Of a DNA stretch of 64,000 nt, positions 1 to 8,076 are shown piece after piece; within the stretch, counting starts at the first letter, position 1, and each line of letters starts with the position of its first letter. The stretch covers positions 59,814 through 123,813 of the forward strand of contig CALMYG010000176.1 in NCBI GenBank assembly GCA_937873455.1, given 5' to 3'. Position numbers and translations under genes: made by a program. The DNA is from an uncultured Verrucomicrobiota bacterium. Lineage in GTDB: Bacteria; Verrucomicrobiota; Kiritimatiellia; CAIVKH01. The notes beneath the pieces are model-generated. The model was not told where the DNA came from and did not search any database. It worked only from the letters and a program-made list of their open reading frames with translations.

Positions 1-521
1 TTGAAGCGGGTGACGCCGGCTTCAGCCAGGCGCTTGGCTTGTTCGTCGTTCAGCAACCCAAGCGAGGTGCAGATGTTAATCGGGATTTCGGCTTTGATGC
101 GGCGCACCGCTTCGCAAATGATATCCATTTCCTTGTCGGAGGGTCCACGGGTGGCGGTTACCATGCAGTATTTTACCGCTTTCATCTCGTGAGCCTTGCG
201 CGCCCCTTCGATCAATTCCTCCACCGACTGCATGTGATAACGCTCGACCTTGCTTTGGGCGCCGATGGCCTGGCTGCAAAAGGAGCAATTTTCCCGGCAC
301 AATCCGCTTTTGGCATTTTGAAGGACATGCAGGCGAACGTCCCAACCGTGAAAACGATGGCGCACCCGGAATGCCGCGTGCAACAAGGCGAGAATTTCTT
401 CATCGGGCGCGTTTAATACCGCCCGGGCTTCCTCCCGGTCCGGCGATTCGCCGCGCAGAGATTTTTCCGCCAGATGGTTCCAGTTGATTGCCGTATATTC
501 GCCTAACGTGTCAGATTTCAT
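1..521 (-). CDS. bioB: Biotin synthase, N-terminal part (runs off window)
   Basis: Radical-SAM enzyme that inserts sulfur into dethiobiotin, the last step of biotin synthesis, in the cytoplasm. Translating the minus strand from the ATG at 521 gives about 173 residues that remain open at the window edge. The radical-SAM cluster motif CxxxCxxC is visible (Cys75, Cys79, Cys82, in CRENCSFC), followed by SQAIGAQSKVERY and MVTATRGPSDKE, which are typical of BioB. The gene is divergent from bioF, and the shared intergenic stretch carries an inverted repeat. The C-terminal half, including the Arg/Cys ligands of the second cluster, lies outside the window. Identification is confident from the motif order. 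Confidence 0.93.
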   Translation of the reverse strand, partial: MKSDTLGEYTAINWNHLAEKSLRGESPDREEARAVLNAPDEEILALLHAAFRVRHRFHGWDVRLHVLQNAKSGLCRENCSFCSQAIGAQSKVERYHMQSVEELIEGARKAHEMKAVKYCMVTATRGPSDKEMDIICEAVRRIKAEIPINICTSLGLLNDEQAKRLAEAGVTRF

Positions 522-553
522 GGCGGTATTTATGCCATACGGGGCGGAAATCG

Positions 554-578
554 CAAGAAAAGTTGAGGGTTTTTCTTG
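554..578. promoter_or_regulatory. Inverted repeat in bioB/bioF divergent promoter
   Basis: CAAGAAAA (554-561) and TTTTCTTG (571-578) form a perfect 8-bp inverted repeat with a 9-bp spacer, between the divergent bioB (start 521) and bioF starts. A TATAGT -10-like hexamer for bioF lies at 603-608. Position and symmetry suggest an operator for a biotin regulator; which protein binds is unknown, and a hairpin role is possible. Confidence 0.35.
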
Positions 579-639
579 TTGGGCGCGGCCATCTTCCCGG
601 ATTATAGTGCGGGCCGTGACGACGCCTACGCATAACCCC

Positions 640-1806
640 ATGGCCTGGCTGGATGAAGCGCTGGAAGCGCTGGATATAAACCACCAACGCCGGACACTAA
701 TCACCCGCCCATCCGCCGGCGGGACGCTGGACGTTGACGGCAAACGGTTGTTGAATTTCGCCTCCAACGATTACCTGGATTTCTTGAACCGGCCGGAACT
801 CAAGGAAGCCGCCATTGCCGCGACCACCCGCTACGGAGCGGGCAGCGGCGCGTCACGCCTGGTTTCCGGCACCCTTACCCTTCACGAAGAACTGGAGGCG
901 GCGGCTGCCGCCCACAAGGGTTACCCCTGCGCGTTGTTGTTCGGCTCGGGCTACATGACCAACATCGGCGCGATTACCGCCCTGGTCGGCCGCGACGACG
1001 TCGTGCTGGCCGACCGGCTCATTCATGCAAGCTTGATCGACGCGATCCGACTCAGCGGCGCCGGGATGATTCGTTTCCACCATAACGACGCGGAGGACCT
1101 GAAGCGGCGTCTCGCCGACCTGAAGCCCTCCGGCAAGAAACTCATCGTCACCGAATCCGTGTTCAGCATGGATGGCGACCTGGCCCCCTTGCCCGAGATC
1201 GCCCGGGTGGCGGGCGAATACGAAGCGATGGCTCTGGTTGACGAGGCGCATGCCACCGGCGTGTGGGGGCCCGAGGGCCGCGGCCTGATCGCTGAACACC
1301 GCCTCCAGCCGGACATTCCCATCGCGATGAGCACGTTCAGCAAGGCGCTGGGCGGATACGGTGGCGTCATTGCCGGTTCGGCGGCGCTCCGGGATTGGCT
1401 GATCAATAAAGCCCGCTCGTTCATCTACACGACCGCACCGCCGCCCGCGTCCTGCGCCGCCGCACTGGCCGCTTTGCGTTTGCTGGAGAGCGAGCCCGCG
1501 CTGGGCGGAACCCTGCTCGAACGCGCCGCGTTTTTCCGGAACGCCCTGCACGCGCTCGGATTCACCACCGGCGCATCGTGCAGCCAGATCATCCCGGTCA
1601 TCATCGGGGACAACGCCGCCACCATGAAACTCGCGGAAGCCCTGCGTCAGCGCGGTATTTTGGTCGGGGCCATTCGTCCACCCACCGTCCCGGTGGGTAC
1701 CTCCCGCTTGCGTTTTTCCATCACCCTCGCCCATCGCCAGGAAGACTTGGCCTTTGCCGCCGACCAACTGGCCCGCTCAGCCGCGGAAATCGGATGGTCC
1801 CCGTGA
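640..1806 (+). CDS. bioF: 8-amino-7-oxononanoate synthase (AONS)
   Basis: PLP enzyme condensing pimeloyl-ACP (or -CoA) with L-alanine, the first step of biotin ring assembly. The fold-type I aminotransferase pattern is complete: GSGASRLVSGT near residue 69, DEAHATGVWG near 201 and the PLP-lysine motif STFSKALGG with Lys235. I chose the ATG at 640, which begins MAWLDEALEAL like other BioF proteins. The frame is open further upstream (to 484, across the bioB start), and a GTG at 616 is an alternative, but a TATAGT box at 603-608 argues against starts upstream of about 615. Length, 388 aa, is normal for the family. Its 3' end overlaps the next gene, implying coupling. Confidence 0.93.
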   Translation: MAWLDEALEALDINHQRRTLITRPSAGGTLDVDGKRLLNFASNDYLDFLNRPELKEAAIAATTRYGAGSGASRLVSGTLTLHEELEAAAAAHKGYPCALLFGSGYMTNIGAITALVGRDDVVLADRLIHASLIDAIRLSGAGMIRFHHNDAEDLKRRLADLKPSGKKLIVTESVFSMDGDLAPLPEIARVAGEYEAMALVDEAHATGVWGPEGRGLIAEHRLQPDIPIAMSTFSKALGGYGGVIAGSAALRDWLINKARSFIYTTAPPPASCAAALAALRLLESEPALGGTLLERAAFFRNALHALGFTTGASCSQIIPVIIGDNAATMKLAEALRQRGILVGAIRPPTVPVGTSRLRFSITLAHRQEDLAFAADQLARSAAEIGWSP

Positions 1807-2459
1807 CGGTACACCTGATCAGCGGCTGGTCATTTCCGGCTATGGCACTGCAACCCTTAGCCGAGGCCTTGGCGCCTTGGCCAACCAGGCGGTACGATGC
1901 CGCCCAAGATACCTCCCGCATTCCGGTGGAAGCGGACGACCTGCTGATCGGCTGGTCGCTCGGAGGTCTGAACATAATGGCCCGCCGGTACGCACGTGCA
2001 TCGTGCGGGCGCGGGATCGTGCTGATCGGGAGCACGGCCCGTTTTTGCCGCGCAAGCGACTACGATGCCGGCGTCGAGCCTTCGGCCCTCCGCAGCATGC
2101 GGTCCGCGCTTCGGCGCGGCCGCCGCGACATGATGCTGACTCACTTTTACGAACAGGCGGGTTTTCAGAATCCGCAATCCTGGTGTTTGGCGGCATCGGG
2201 AATTGACGATGAAACCCTGGATAACGGGTTGCGCGAACTTGAAGAATTGGATGCCCGCGATGACCTTCGCGACGGGTCAACACCGGCGCTGATTCTGCAC
2301 GGTGAACATGACCGGATCATCCCCGTCGCCGCCGCGCATTGGCTCGCCCGTGAACTTTCCCAAGCCGCCGTGCGTATTCATCCGGCTGCAGGCCATGACC
2401 TGCCGCTCACCCACCCCGATTGGGTGGCCGAACAAATCCGGGATTATTTCACGCGGTAA
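1794..2459 (+). CDS. BioH-like alpha/beta hydrolase (pimeloyl-ACP ester esterase candidate)
   Basis: Small alpha/beta hydrolase (221 aa). The nucleophile elbow GWSLGG carries Ser55, and a plausible catalytic Asp173 (GEHDRIIP) and His201 (AGHDLPL) complete the triad in the usual order. Overlap with the 3' end of bioF (ATG 1794 or GTG 1803 against the bioF stop at 1804-1806) points to translational coupling. The likely role is hydrolysis of the methyl ester of pimeloyl-ACP before BioF, as BioH does in E. coli. It is shorter than BioH and could be another non-orthologous pimeloyl esterase, so I give no symbol. No bioC, bioA or bioD is in the window. Confidence 0.75.
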   Translation: MVPVTVHLISGWSFPAMALQPLAEALAPWPTRRYDAAQDTSRIPVEADDLLIGWSLGGLNIMARRYARASCGRGIVLIGSTARFCRASDYDAGVEPSALRSMRSALRRGRRDMMLTHFYEQAGFQNPQSWCLAASGIDDETLDNGLRELEELDARDDLRDGSTPALILHGEHDRIIPVAAAHWLARELSQAAVRIHPAAGHDLPLTHPDWVAEQIRDYFTR

Positions 2460-2487
2460 GGATGCTGGTTCGATTGGAAGACGGTGC

Positions 2488-2907
2488 TTACCCGCTGCAG
2501 CCGCAGGACGGCCCGCAGCCACCGCTCGAAAAATCATCCGCATTCGGTACGCGACCCAACTCAAACGTTTTGCGGACGTATTGGGACACGGTTTTTTCGA
2601 TTTTGTGCATTTGGCGTTGGGCCTTGATAAAGGCATCCGCCACCGGCATGGCCAAAAACTCTTGCTCCATGCGCTGAAATTCAGCGTCTTCCTCTTCCGT
2701 AATCGGCAACCCGTGCTGGTGCTTCTGGTGAAGCACCTCCTGTTTGTCGCACAACGTCTCATAGCGCGACCGGGCCTCGTCGTGTTGAAGGAAGTCGAGG
2801 ATGCTCTGCTTCATATGCTGATATCCGGGTTGCTCGAGTATGGTCGCGCATAATTCGCGGGTCTTGGCAACCACCGGGGTTTCTTCAGCTAGCGTTATAG
2901 GTTTCAT
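2488..2907 (-). CDS. YlbF/YmcA-family protein with Cys-rich tail
   Basis: Helical protein of 139 aa matching the YlbF/YmcA (DUF964) family by its helix-rich body (ILDFLQHDEARSRYETL, VADAFIKAQRQMHKIEKTV). In Bacillus this family works in a YlbF-YmcA-YaaT complex affecting RNA processing and development; its job here is unknown. The last residues, GGCGPSCGCSG, contain three Cys and look like a metal- or FeS-binding tail. The ATG at 2907 is chosen because AGGAGG lies a few bases upstream; a longer frame begins at 2940 but ignores this strong ribosome site. Convergent with the BioH-like gene. Confidence 0.7.
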   Translation of the reverse strand: MKPITLAEETPVVAKTRELCATILEQPGYQHMKQSILDFLQHDEARSRYETLCDKQEVLHQKHQHGLPITEEEDAEFQRMEQEFLAMPVADAFIKAQRQMHKIEKTVSQYVRKTFELGRVPNADDFSSGGCGPSCGCSG

Positions 2908-3015
2908 CGTCCTCCTGATTAAAACATTACCATAACACACCGTCCGGAAAATTCCAGTACCGATCGTTGACCCTATAATACTATAGTGCCGGCAGCCGTT
3001 GGCGGAGACATAAAC

Positions 3016-3657
3016 ATGACCAGTTCATCAACATGGCGGTTTCGACTGGAAGAAGTCATAGCGCGTTGCCGAAACCAGGCATCCAGCAACGCGTTCTGGC
3101 GGGAGTTTACACGTTTTAATGACGGGACGAAACCGGTGGAAGGCGCGGTGGGTGGCGCGTGGATGGCCGACCAACGCATACATGCGCTGGCGGTCATGAC
3201 AGATTCGGATGTGTTTAACACCGCCACCGGGCGAGGGGCAAAAACCTGGACCACCGGCGATGTCCTGGAATTCTTCATCCAACCCGATGGTTCGAAATCG
3301 CGCTATTTCGAGTTTCACGTCACGCCGTCCGGAGCGGCTCTTTCCTTGCGTATCGACGATGCGTCCTCGTTGCGCGCCGATTGCTATCGGTTTGACGCGT
3401 TGCTTTACGAGTCCGATTTTTCCTTTGAGTACGGGCGGTGGGAGGCGGGCTGGTGGGCGCATGCCGATGTATCGGCGGAGGAAATCGGATTGCGAGATGC
3501 CGAGGCGGCGCGGTGTTGTCTCTGTCGCTACAACTACCATCACGCTTGGCCGAAGCCGGAATTATCTTCCACGGCGCAACTGACCGGCTTGACCAGCTTT
3601 CATCACCCTGAATGCTGGCATAGCCTCACGAGCGATCCGCCTGGACTCGGGGATTAA
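3016..3657 (+). CDS. CBM9-like carbohydrate-binding domain protein
   Basis: A 213-aa protein with the layout of the CBM9-like/DOMON-type beta-sandwich: a tryptophan-rich strand pattern (GAWMADQRIHALAVMTDSD, GDVLEFFIQPDG, YFEFHVTPSG, WWAHADVS) and a late SFHHPECWHSL motif seen in this family. I see no signal peptide from the ATG at 3016, which has GGAG about 9 bases upstream. Such domains bind sugars or act as sensory or accessory modules; the ligand cannot be predicted. The 3' end overlaps the convergent cbpA by 32 bp. Divergent from the YlbF gene, with TATAAT-like boxes at 2974-2988. Confidence 0.6.
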   Translation: MTSSSTWRFRLEEVIARCRNQASSNAFWREFTRFNDGTKPVEGAVGGAWMADQRIHALAVMTDSDVFNTATGRGAKTWTTGDVLEFFIQPDGSKSRYFEFHVTPSGAALSLRIDDASSLRADCYRFDALLYESDFSFEYGRWEAGWWAHADVSAEEIGLRDAEAARCCLCRYNYHHAWPKPELSSTAQLTGLTSFHHPECWHSLTSDPPGLGD

Positions 3658-4570
3658 ACGTCGAGACATTCTTCCACGCCTCAATGGCCTCGTGCTCGCG
3701 CATGGTGAGATGCTTGGGAACATGAATCATCAACCGCAGGATGAGGTCGCCCGGTTCGCCGCCGCCTCCCTTCGGCAACCCCTTGCCACGCAGTTTTAGC
3801 TGCGCCCCGCTGGAGGTCCCGGCGGGAACGGTCACCATCACGTTTCGCCCGTCCAGCAGCGTGAACGGGACTTTGGCGCCAAGCATCGCCTCCCACGGCG
3901 TAATGGGAAGATCGGCGCTGAGATCGTGCCCTTCGACGCGAAAAACCGGATGCGGCCGTATATGCACCCGCAAATAGAGGTCGCCGGCGGCGCCGCCGCC
4001 CCGACCCGCTCCGCCCTGACCGGCCAACCGGATTCGAGCGCCTTCGGTTGTTCCGGCGGGAATGTTGATCTGAAACTGCCGGGTTCCGCCGCCATGACCA
4101 TGACGCTCATCACCGCGCAAGCCGATTTCCTTGCGCACGCCGTGCGCCACATCCTCCAGGGAAAGCTCAACCGTCGCTTCATGGTCCGCGCCGTTTTCGC
4201 GAAACACGTGTCCGCGCGAAGCACGGCCGCTGCCGCCAAAAAACGCCTCAAAGAAGTCGCTGAAATCGCCATCGCCGAACGGGCTTTCACCGCCACCCCG
4301 GCCATAGCTCGCGGAATGCCAACCCGGAGGCGGTCGAAAATCATCGCCGGATTTCCAGTTCGCCCCGAAGTTGTCGTAGCGCTTGCGCTTTTCCGGTTCG
4401 CCAAGCACTTCGTAGGCTTCGTTGATTTCCTTGAACTTTTCCTCGGCGACCCCGCCTTTGCTGACATCCGGATGGTATTGGCGGGCGAGCTTCCGAAACG
4501 CCTTCTTGATCTCGTCGTCCGAAGCCCTGCGGGGGACGCCGAGCACGGCATAATAGTCCTTGTACTTCAT
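3626..4570 (-). CDS. cbpA: DnaJ-type co-chaperone / curved-DNA-binding protein
   Basis: Hsp40 of 314 aa with an N-terminal J-domain (HPD at residues 33-35), a Gly/Phe-rich linker (about residues 75-120) and two C-terminal beta-sandwich substrate domains (GTTEGARIRLAGQG, GTSSGAQLKLRGKGLP). The Cys-rich zinc finger of canonical DnaJ is absent, which places it in the type II/CbpA group. It would stimulate DnaK ATPase and, in the CbpA subfamily, bind DNA. It is the last gene of a minus-strand run with the flavin reductase-like gene, murB and pduO, with 1 bp between its start and the preceding stop. Confidence 0.88.
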   Translation of the reverse strand: MKYKDYYAVLGVPRRASDDEIKKAFRKLARQYHPDVSKGGVAEEKFKEINEAYEVLGEPEKRKRYDNFGANWKSGDDFRPPPGWHSASYGRGGGESPFGDGDFSDFFEAFFGGSGRASRGHVFRENGADHEATVELSLEDVAHGVRKEIGLRGDERHGHGGGTRQFQINIPAGTTEGARIRLAGQGGAGRGGGAAGDLYLRVHIRPHPVFRVEGHDLSADLPITPWEAMLGAKVPFTLLDGRNVMVTVPAGTSSGAQLKLRGKGLPKGGGGEPGDLILRLMIHVPKHLTMREHEAIEAWKNVSTFNPRVQADRS

Positions 4571-4571
4571 G

Positions 4572-5261
4572 TCAGGTGTAATAGGAGGCGTTGAAGAAAC
4601 ATTCCCGGTGAATGCGCGTGATATCCACGTCTCGGGACTCCAGCCAGAGCGTCGCTTCGTCGATCATGGCATCCAGACCGCACAGGTAGTAATCCGCGTC
4701 CTGCCCGAGGGTCGGCAGCGCGGCAAGCAACTCGGTAATGCGTCCGTGGTGGGCGCCCGGATGCGTTTCCCGGGAGACGGCAAGCCGCAACGGAGCGCGC
4801 CCGGCCAGCCATTCCGGTTCGATCAGATCGGCGGACCGGCGTACGCCATAGAAAAAAGCCGCCGGAGCAGCGTCCGCATGGCTGCGTAAAAACGCAAGAA
4901 ACGGGGCGACGCCGGTGCCGGTCGCGAGGAAAACATACGGACGGAGCTGGCCATGTTCGCCGGGGCGAAACCAACCGAAGGGCGGGCTCACCCGGACGGC
5001 ATCTCCCGGACGACGCGATGCCAAAAACGTACTGACCACGCCGCCGGGCATGACGCGGATGACAAACCGGATATGCTCGTCCTGTGTTCCCGATGCAATG
5101 CTGTAGGGACGCGAAACCCGTCCGTCCGCGGCAAACAGCGCGAGGCAGTCACCGGGGGTAAACGGCAAGCCCTCCCGGTGCATCGCCAACTCAAAAACAT
5201 CCGGGCCAAACCAGCGAATCCCGCTGACGGTCATTATTTCCTTAAACGCTTCGGTCATCAT
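4572..5261 (-). CDS. Ferredoxin-NADP reductase-like flavoprotein
   Basis: A 229-aa protein with FAD-binding motif RPYSIAS (residues 51-57) and an NAD(P)-binding region starting ATGTGVAPF (about 113-121), ending RIHRECFFNASYYT. This is the two-domain ferredoxin-NADP(+) reductase/flavodoxin reductase architecture without an iron-sulfur domain. It would move electrons between NAD(P)H and a small carrier; the partner is not encoded nearby. The start ATG at 5261 overlaps the murB stop as ATGA, so the genes are probably co-translated. Confidence 0.78.
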   Translation of the reverse strand: MMTEAFKEIMTVSGIRWFGPDVFELAMHREGLPFTPGDCLALFAADGRVSRPYSIASGTQDEHIRFVIRVMPGGVVSTFLASRRPGDAVRVSPPFGWFRPGEHGQLRPYVFLATGTGVAPFLAFLRSHADAAPAAFFYGVRRSADLIEPEWLAGRAPLRLAVSRETHPGAHHGRITELLAALPTLGQDADYYLCGLDAMIDEATLWLESRDVDITRIHRECFFNASYYT

Positions 5262-6199
5262 GGTTCACGTAACCTGCCTATGATTTGGACCTCCCGCCGC
5301 AATTCAAGTCCAAACATTTCTTTTACCGCCGCCGCCATGTGCTCCGCCAGTTCGATGACATCGGAGGCGCGACATCCTTCTTCGGCGATAATGATATTGG
5401 CATGCCGGGGAAACGTCCGCGCCCCGCCAACCCGCATGGTCAAAGCGCCGGCCTGTTCTAGAAACCAACCGGCCGCTTGGCGGCGTTCCGCCCGGGAAGT
5501 CGGTTCAATGTTTTTGAAAAAGCTCCCCGCTGTTGGCGTGACCCGCCAATCCGGATGCTTGGATGCGCGGAGGGCCAGAATTTCCTGACGGCGGAGCTGA
5601 AGTGCATCAGGATCGGATGGGCGCAGGTCAAAACGGGCGTACAAAAGGATTTCCCCCAACGCGGGCAAGGCGCTTTGACGGTAGACAAATTGAAACGCAT
5701 CGCGATCCAACGTCCGGCGCGCGCCCCGCGTATCGAGGGTTTCCGCGTCCACCAACACATCGCCGATCTGCTCGCCAAACGCGCCGGCGTTGCCGGCGAT
5801 GGCGCCTCCAACGGTGCCGGGAATTCCGGAACAACTGACCAGTCCATCCAATCCCCATGCCGCGGTAATCCGGGCCACATCATCCAAAAGCGTTCCGGCG
5901 GACACCCGGATCATGCCGCCTTTCCGCTGCACATCCGGCGCTTGCTCCAGATATCGCACCACATCCCGATCCACTCCGGCATCGGCCACCAGCAAATTGG
6001 ACCCGCCGCCGATCAGCAGCGGCGAAGGTTCGCCGGGGCGAGCCGACAACGCCGACCAGACCCGCTCCAGTTGATCCGCGCTCGAACAGTCAAACAGCCG
6101 CCGGCAAGGTCCGCCGAGACGGAACGTGGTATAGTCCGACAAAACGGCCCCGCCACGGCAAGGGACATTCGAAATGCCGGAAAGTTCTTCGTCAGTCAT
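5258..6199 (-). CDS. murB: UDP-N-acetylenolpyruvoylglucosamine reductase
   Basis: NADPH-dependent flavoenzyme that makes UDP-MurNAc in peptidoglycan synthesis. The protein (313 aa) shows the FAD-binding stretch IGGGSNLL (63-70), the hallmark GIPGTVGGAIAGNAGAFG (125-142), YRQS near 173 and catalytic Ser226 in AGSFFKN. It belongs to a four-gene minus-strand run with 4-bp ATGA-type overlaps on both sides. An N-terminal extension of about 20 residues precedes the conserved TTFRLGG motif. murB is usually in the division/cell-wall cluster; here it is separated from it. Confidence 0.95.
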   Translation of the reverse strand: MTDEELSGISNVPCRGGAVLSDYTTFRLGGPCRRLFDCSSADQLERVWSALSARPGEPSPLLIGGGSNLLVADAGVDRDVVRYLEQAPDVQRKGGMIRVSAGTLLDDVARITAAWGLDGLVSCSGIPGTVGGAIAGNAGAFGEQIGDVLVDAETLDTRGARRTLDRDAFQFVYRQSALPALGEILLYARFDLRPSDPDALQLRRQEILALRASKHPDWRVTPTAGSFFKNIEPTSRAERRQAAGWFLEQAGALTMRVGGARTFPRHANIIIAEEGCRASDVIELAEHMAAAVKEMFGLELRREVQIIGRLREP

Positions 6200-6729
6200 G
6201 GCTTCAGCACGGTGGCCTCGCCCTCTTCAAAGCGGGCGAGCAGCCAAAGAAAATCCGACAACCGGTTCAGCCAGATCAACAGGTCGGGGTTGTCGATCAT
6301 TCCCGACCGGGCCAAACCAACCGCCTTGCGTTCGCATCGCCTGGCCACCGTCCGGGCGTGGTCGATGACCGCGGCCGCCAGGGTGCCACCGGGAATGATG
6401 AAGCCGCGCGGCATGGTAATTTGGCGCTCCAACCGCTCTCGTCGTTCGTCGAGCGAGGCGACCCGCCGCGCATCCATGCGCTCGCGCACCAGGGCGAGGC
6501 TTGACGTCTCGGTGGCCAGCTCGGTGGCTACGACAAACAATTCGACCTGAATCCAGAACACCGTCTCCCGGACTTCGGGTTTTTCCGACTGGGCGCGGGC
6601 GATGCCGAGGATGCTGACCAATTCGTCAATATCGCCATAGGCCTCGGTACGCGGGCAATCCTTCGCCACTTCCTCACCGGAAAACAGAAAGGTGGTGCCG
6701 TGGTCGCCGACTTTGGTGGTGATACTCAT
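6196..6729 (-). CDS. pduO: ATP:cob(I)alamin adenosyltransferase, PduO type
   Basis: Transfers the adenosyl group of ATP to cob(I)alamin to make coenzyme B12. Motifs of the PduO/MMAB fold are present: TKVGDHGTT at residues 5-13, PRGFIIPGG, ARTVARRCER and LNRLSDFLWLLAR near the C-terminus. I chose the ATG at 6729 because AGGAG precedes it and the conserved TKxGDxGTT then sits at the N-terminus; the frame is open to 6780. The stop overlaps the murB ATG by 4 bp. No other B12 gene is present, so the enzyme probably serves cofactor recycling. Confidence 0.92.
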   Translation of the reverse strand: MSITTKVGDHGTTFLFSGEEVAKDCPRTEAYGDIDELVSILGIARAQSEKPEVRETVFWIQVELFVVATELATETSSLALVRERMDARRVASLDERRERLERQITMPRGFIIPGGTLAAAVIDHARTVARRCERKAVGLARSGMIDNPDLLIWLNRLSDFLWLLARFEEGEATVLKP

Positions 6730-6795
6730 GGTGACTCCTGATCGCTGGTCAACGGTAGGGTATTTTCCCCAAATTGCCAACGGGCGGAAGAAAAT

Positions 6796-6828
6796 AAAAA
6801 AGGCATGACCGCCGGGTCATGCCTTTTT
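6796..6828 (-). terminator. Intrinsic terminator after rplT (bidirectional form)
   Basis: GGCATGACC (6802-6810) pairs with GGTCATGCC (6815-6823) around a 4-nt loop. The stem is flanked by A-rich sequence on the left and TTTTT on the right, so on the minus strand it ends in a U-tract. It lies 20 bp past the rplT stop and closes the thrS-infC-rpmI-rplT cluster before pduO. Confidence 0.85.
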
Positions 6829-6847
6829 GCCGAAACCTCAACGCGCC

Positions 6848-7204
6848 TTAGGCTTGCTGGGCGCGGGCCATGCCCACGATCTTGGCAAAACCTTCCGGAT
6901 CGTGAATGGCAATCTCGGACAGCATTTTGCGGTTGAGGGTCACGCCGGCCTTGATCACGCCTTCCATGAAGCGGCTGTAGGTGATGTTGTTGAGTTTGCA
7001 GGCGGCGGAAAGACGCTGAATCCACATGCCGCGGTAATCGCGCTTCTTGAGCTTGCGATGCTCGTAACTCATCTTCATCGCGCGATCGACCGACTCGGTC
7101 GCCGTGCGGAACAGGCGGCTGCGGGCGCCGTAATAGCCGCGGGCTAAACGTAAACGACGTTTCCGGCGACGACGCGAAGCCGGGGCATTGGTTGCTCTAG
7201 ACAT
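6848..7204 (-). CDS. rplT: 50S ribosomal protein L20 (bL20)
   Basis: bL20 of 118 aa, a basic early-assembly 23S-binding protein. The N-terminus is Arg/Lys rich and the globular part carries KKRDYRGMWIQRLSAACK and YSRFMEGVIKAG, both characteristic. It is the last gene of the conserved infC-rpmI-rplT order, 21 bp after rpmI, and is followed by a strong hairpin terminator. In several bacteria L20 represses this operon by binding its own leader; I see no obvious copy of that structure here. Confidence 0.97.
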   Translation of the reverse strand: MSRATNAPASRRRRKRRLRLARGYYGARSRLFRTATESVDRAMKMSYEHRKLKKRDYRGMWIQRLSAACKLNNITYSRFMEGVIKAGVTLNRKMLSEIAIHDPEGFAKIVGMARAQQA

Positions 7205-7225
7205 CTGATATTCTCCCTACCGACG

Positions 7226-7417
7226 TCAATCCATGACGTTTCTAATTTGTTTCTCGAAGGACGGCGGCACAATGGCCGGTTTGCGCAGACTGCGCTTGCG
7301 GGAGCGCGACTTGTGGCCGAGCAAATGCCGACGGCCGACCTTGGCGCGCTTTACTTTACCGGTGGCGGTCTTTTTGAACCGCTTGGCCACCGCTCGTTTG
7401 GTTTTCATCTTGGGCAT
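7226..7417 (-). CDS. rpmI: 50S ribosomal protein L35 (bL35)
   Basis: bL35 of 63 aa. The start MPKMKTKRAVAKRFK and the HLLGHKSRSRKRSLRK segment are diagnostic. It sits between infC and rplT in the usual order. About 108 bp separate it from the infC stop; this gap contains a small GCG/CGC stem with an A/T stretch (about 7508-7522) but no convincing independent promoter. Confidence 0.97.
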   Translation of the reverse strand: MPKMKTKRAVAKRFKKTATGKVKRAKVGRRHLLGHKSRSRKRSLRKPAIVPPSFEKQIRNVMD

Positions 7418-7525
7418 AGGTTGTTCTTTCTTCCCGAAATGGATATTTTCCGGCCTACCGGGCCACGAAAAGGGCCGGATATATAGGCCATATCGCCCCC
7501 GCCGTCCAGCGTTTTTTTGCGCTTT

Positions 7526-8053
7526 TTACTTCGCGCGGGCTGAAACCGGTCGCGGGTTGATCAACACGGTAAGGAAACGCCCCATTTTCTGGGGTTCCCG
7601 TTCACTCACGGCAATATCGGTGCAATCCGCCACCACCCGCTTCACCACCTCATAACCGAGTTCCTGGTGGGCATTTTCGCGCCCCCGGAACATCAGCGAC
7701 ACCTTCACCCGGTGTCCTTCTTCGATAAAATCCCGGATATGCCGCAACTTGGTGTGGTAATCGTGCTCCTCCACGTTGGTGTGGAACTTGACTTCCTTGA
7801 CCTTGGTGTTGGACTGGTTTTTCCGGGACTGCTTGTCTTTCTTGGCCTGCTCAAATTTGAATTTGCCGTAGTCCATGACCCGGCATACCGGCGGCTGGGC
7901 CTGAGGCGATACCTCAACCAAGTCGAGACCGCGCTGCTGGGCGAGGTTTAGAGCTTCCCGCGTGGGCACCACGCCCACCTGCGATCCATCGACGTCGACG
8001 CAGCGAACCTCGGGAACGCGTATCTGGTGATTAATTCTGGTGAAATTGCGAAT
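7526..8053 (-). CDS. infC: Translation initiation factor IF-3, ATT start codon
   Basis: IF-3 binds the 30S subunit and checks the start codon. The body is unmistakable (VCRVMDYGKFKFEQ, then RHIRDFIEEGHRVKVSLMFRGRE). The first ordinary start codon in frame is a GTG at 7978, but that would remove the conserved RINHQIRVPEVR segment. Reading upstream in frame reaches an ATT at 8053-8051 with GGAGG (8059-8063) exactly 5 nt before it, giving 175 aa of normal length. AUU initiation is the known autoregulatory device of infC in E. coli and others. Lies 23 bp after thrS. Confidence 0.93.
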   Translation of the reverse strand: MRNFTRINHQIRVPEVRCVDVDGSQVGVVPTREALNLAQQRGLDLVEVSPQAQPPVCRVMDYGKFKFEQAKKDKQSRKNQSNTKVKEVKFHTNVEEHDYHTKLRHIRDFIEEGHRVKVSLMFRGRENAHQELGYEVVKRVVADCTDIAVSEREPQKMGRFLTVLINPRPVSARAK

Positions 8054-8076
8054 AACGACCTCCGCTACGTTTCAGG

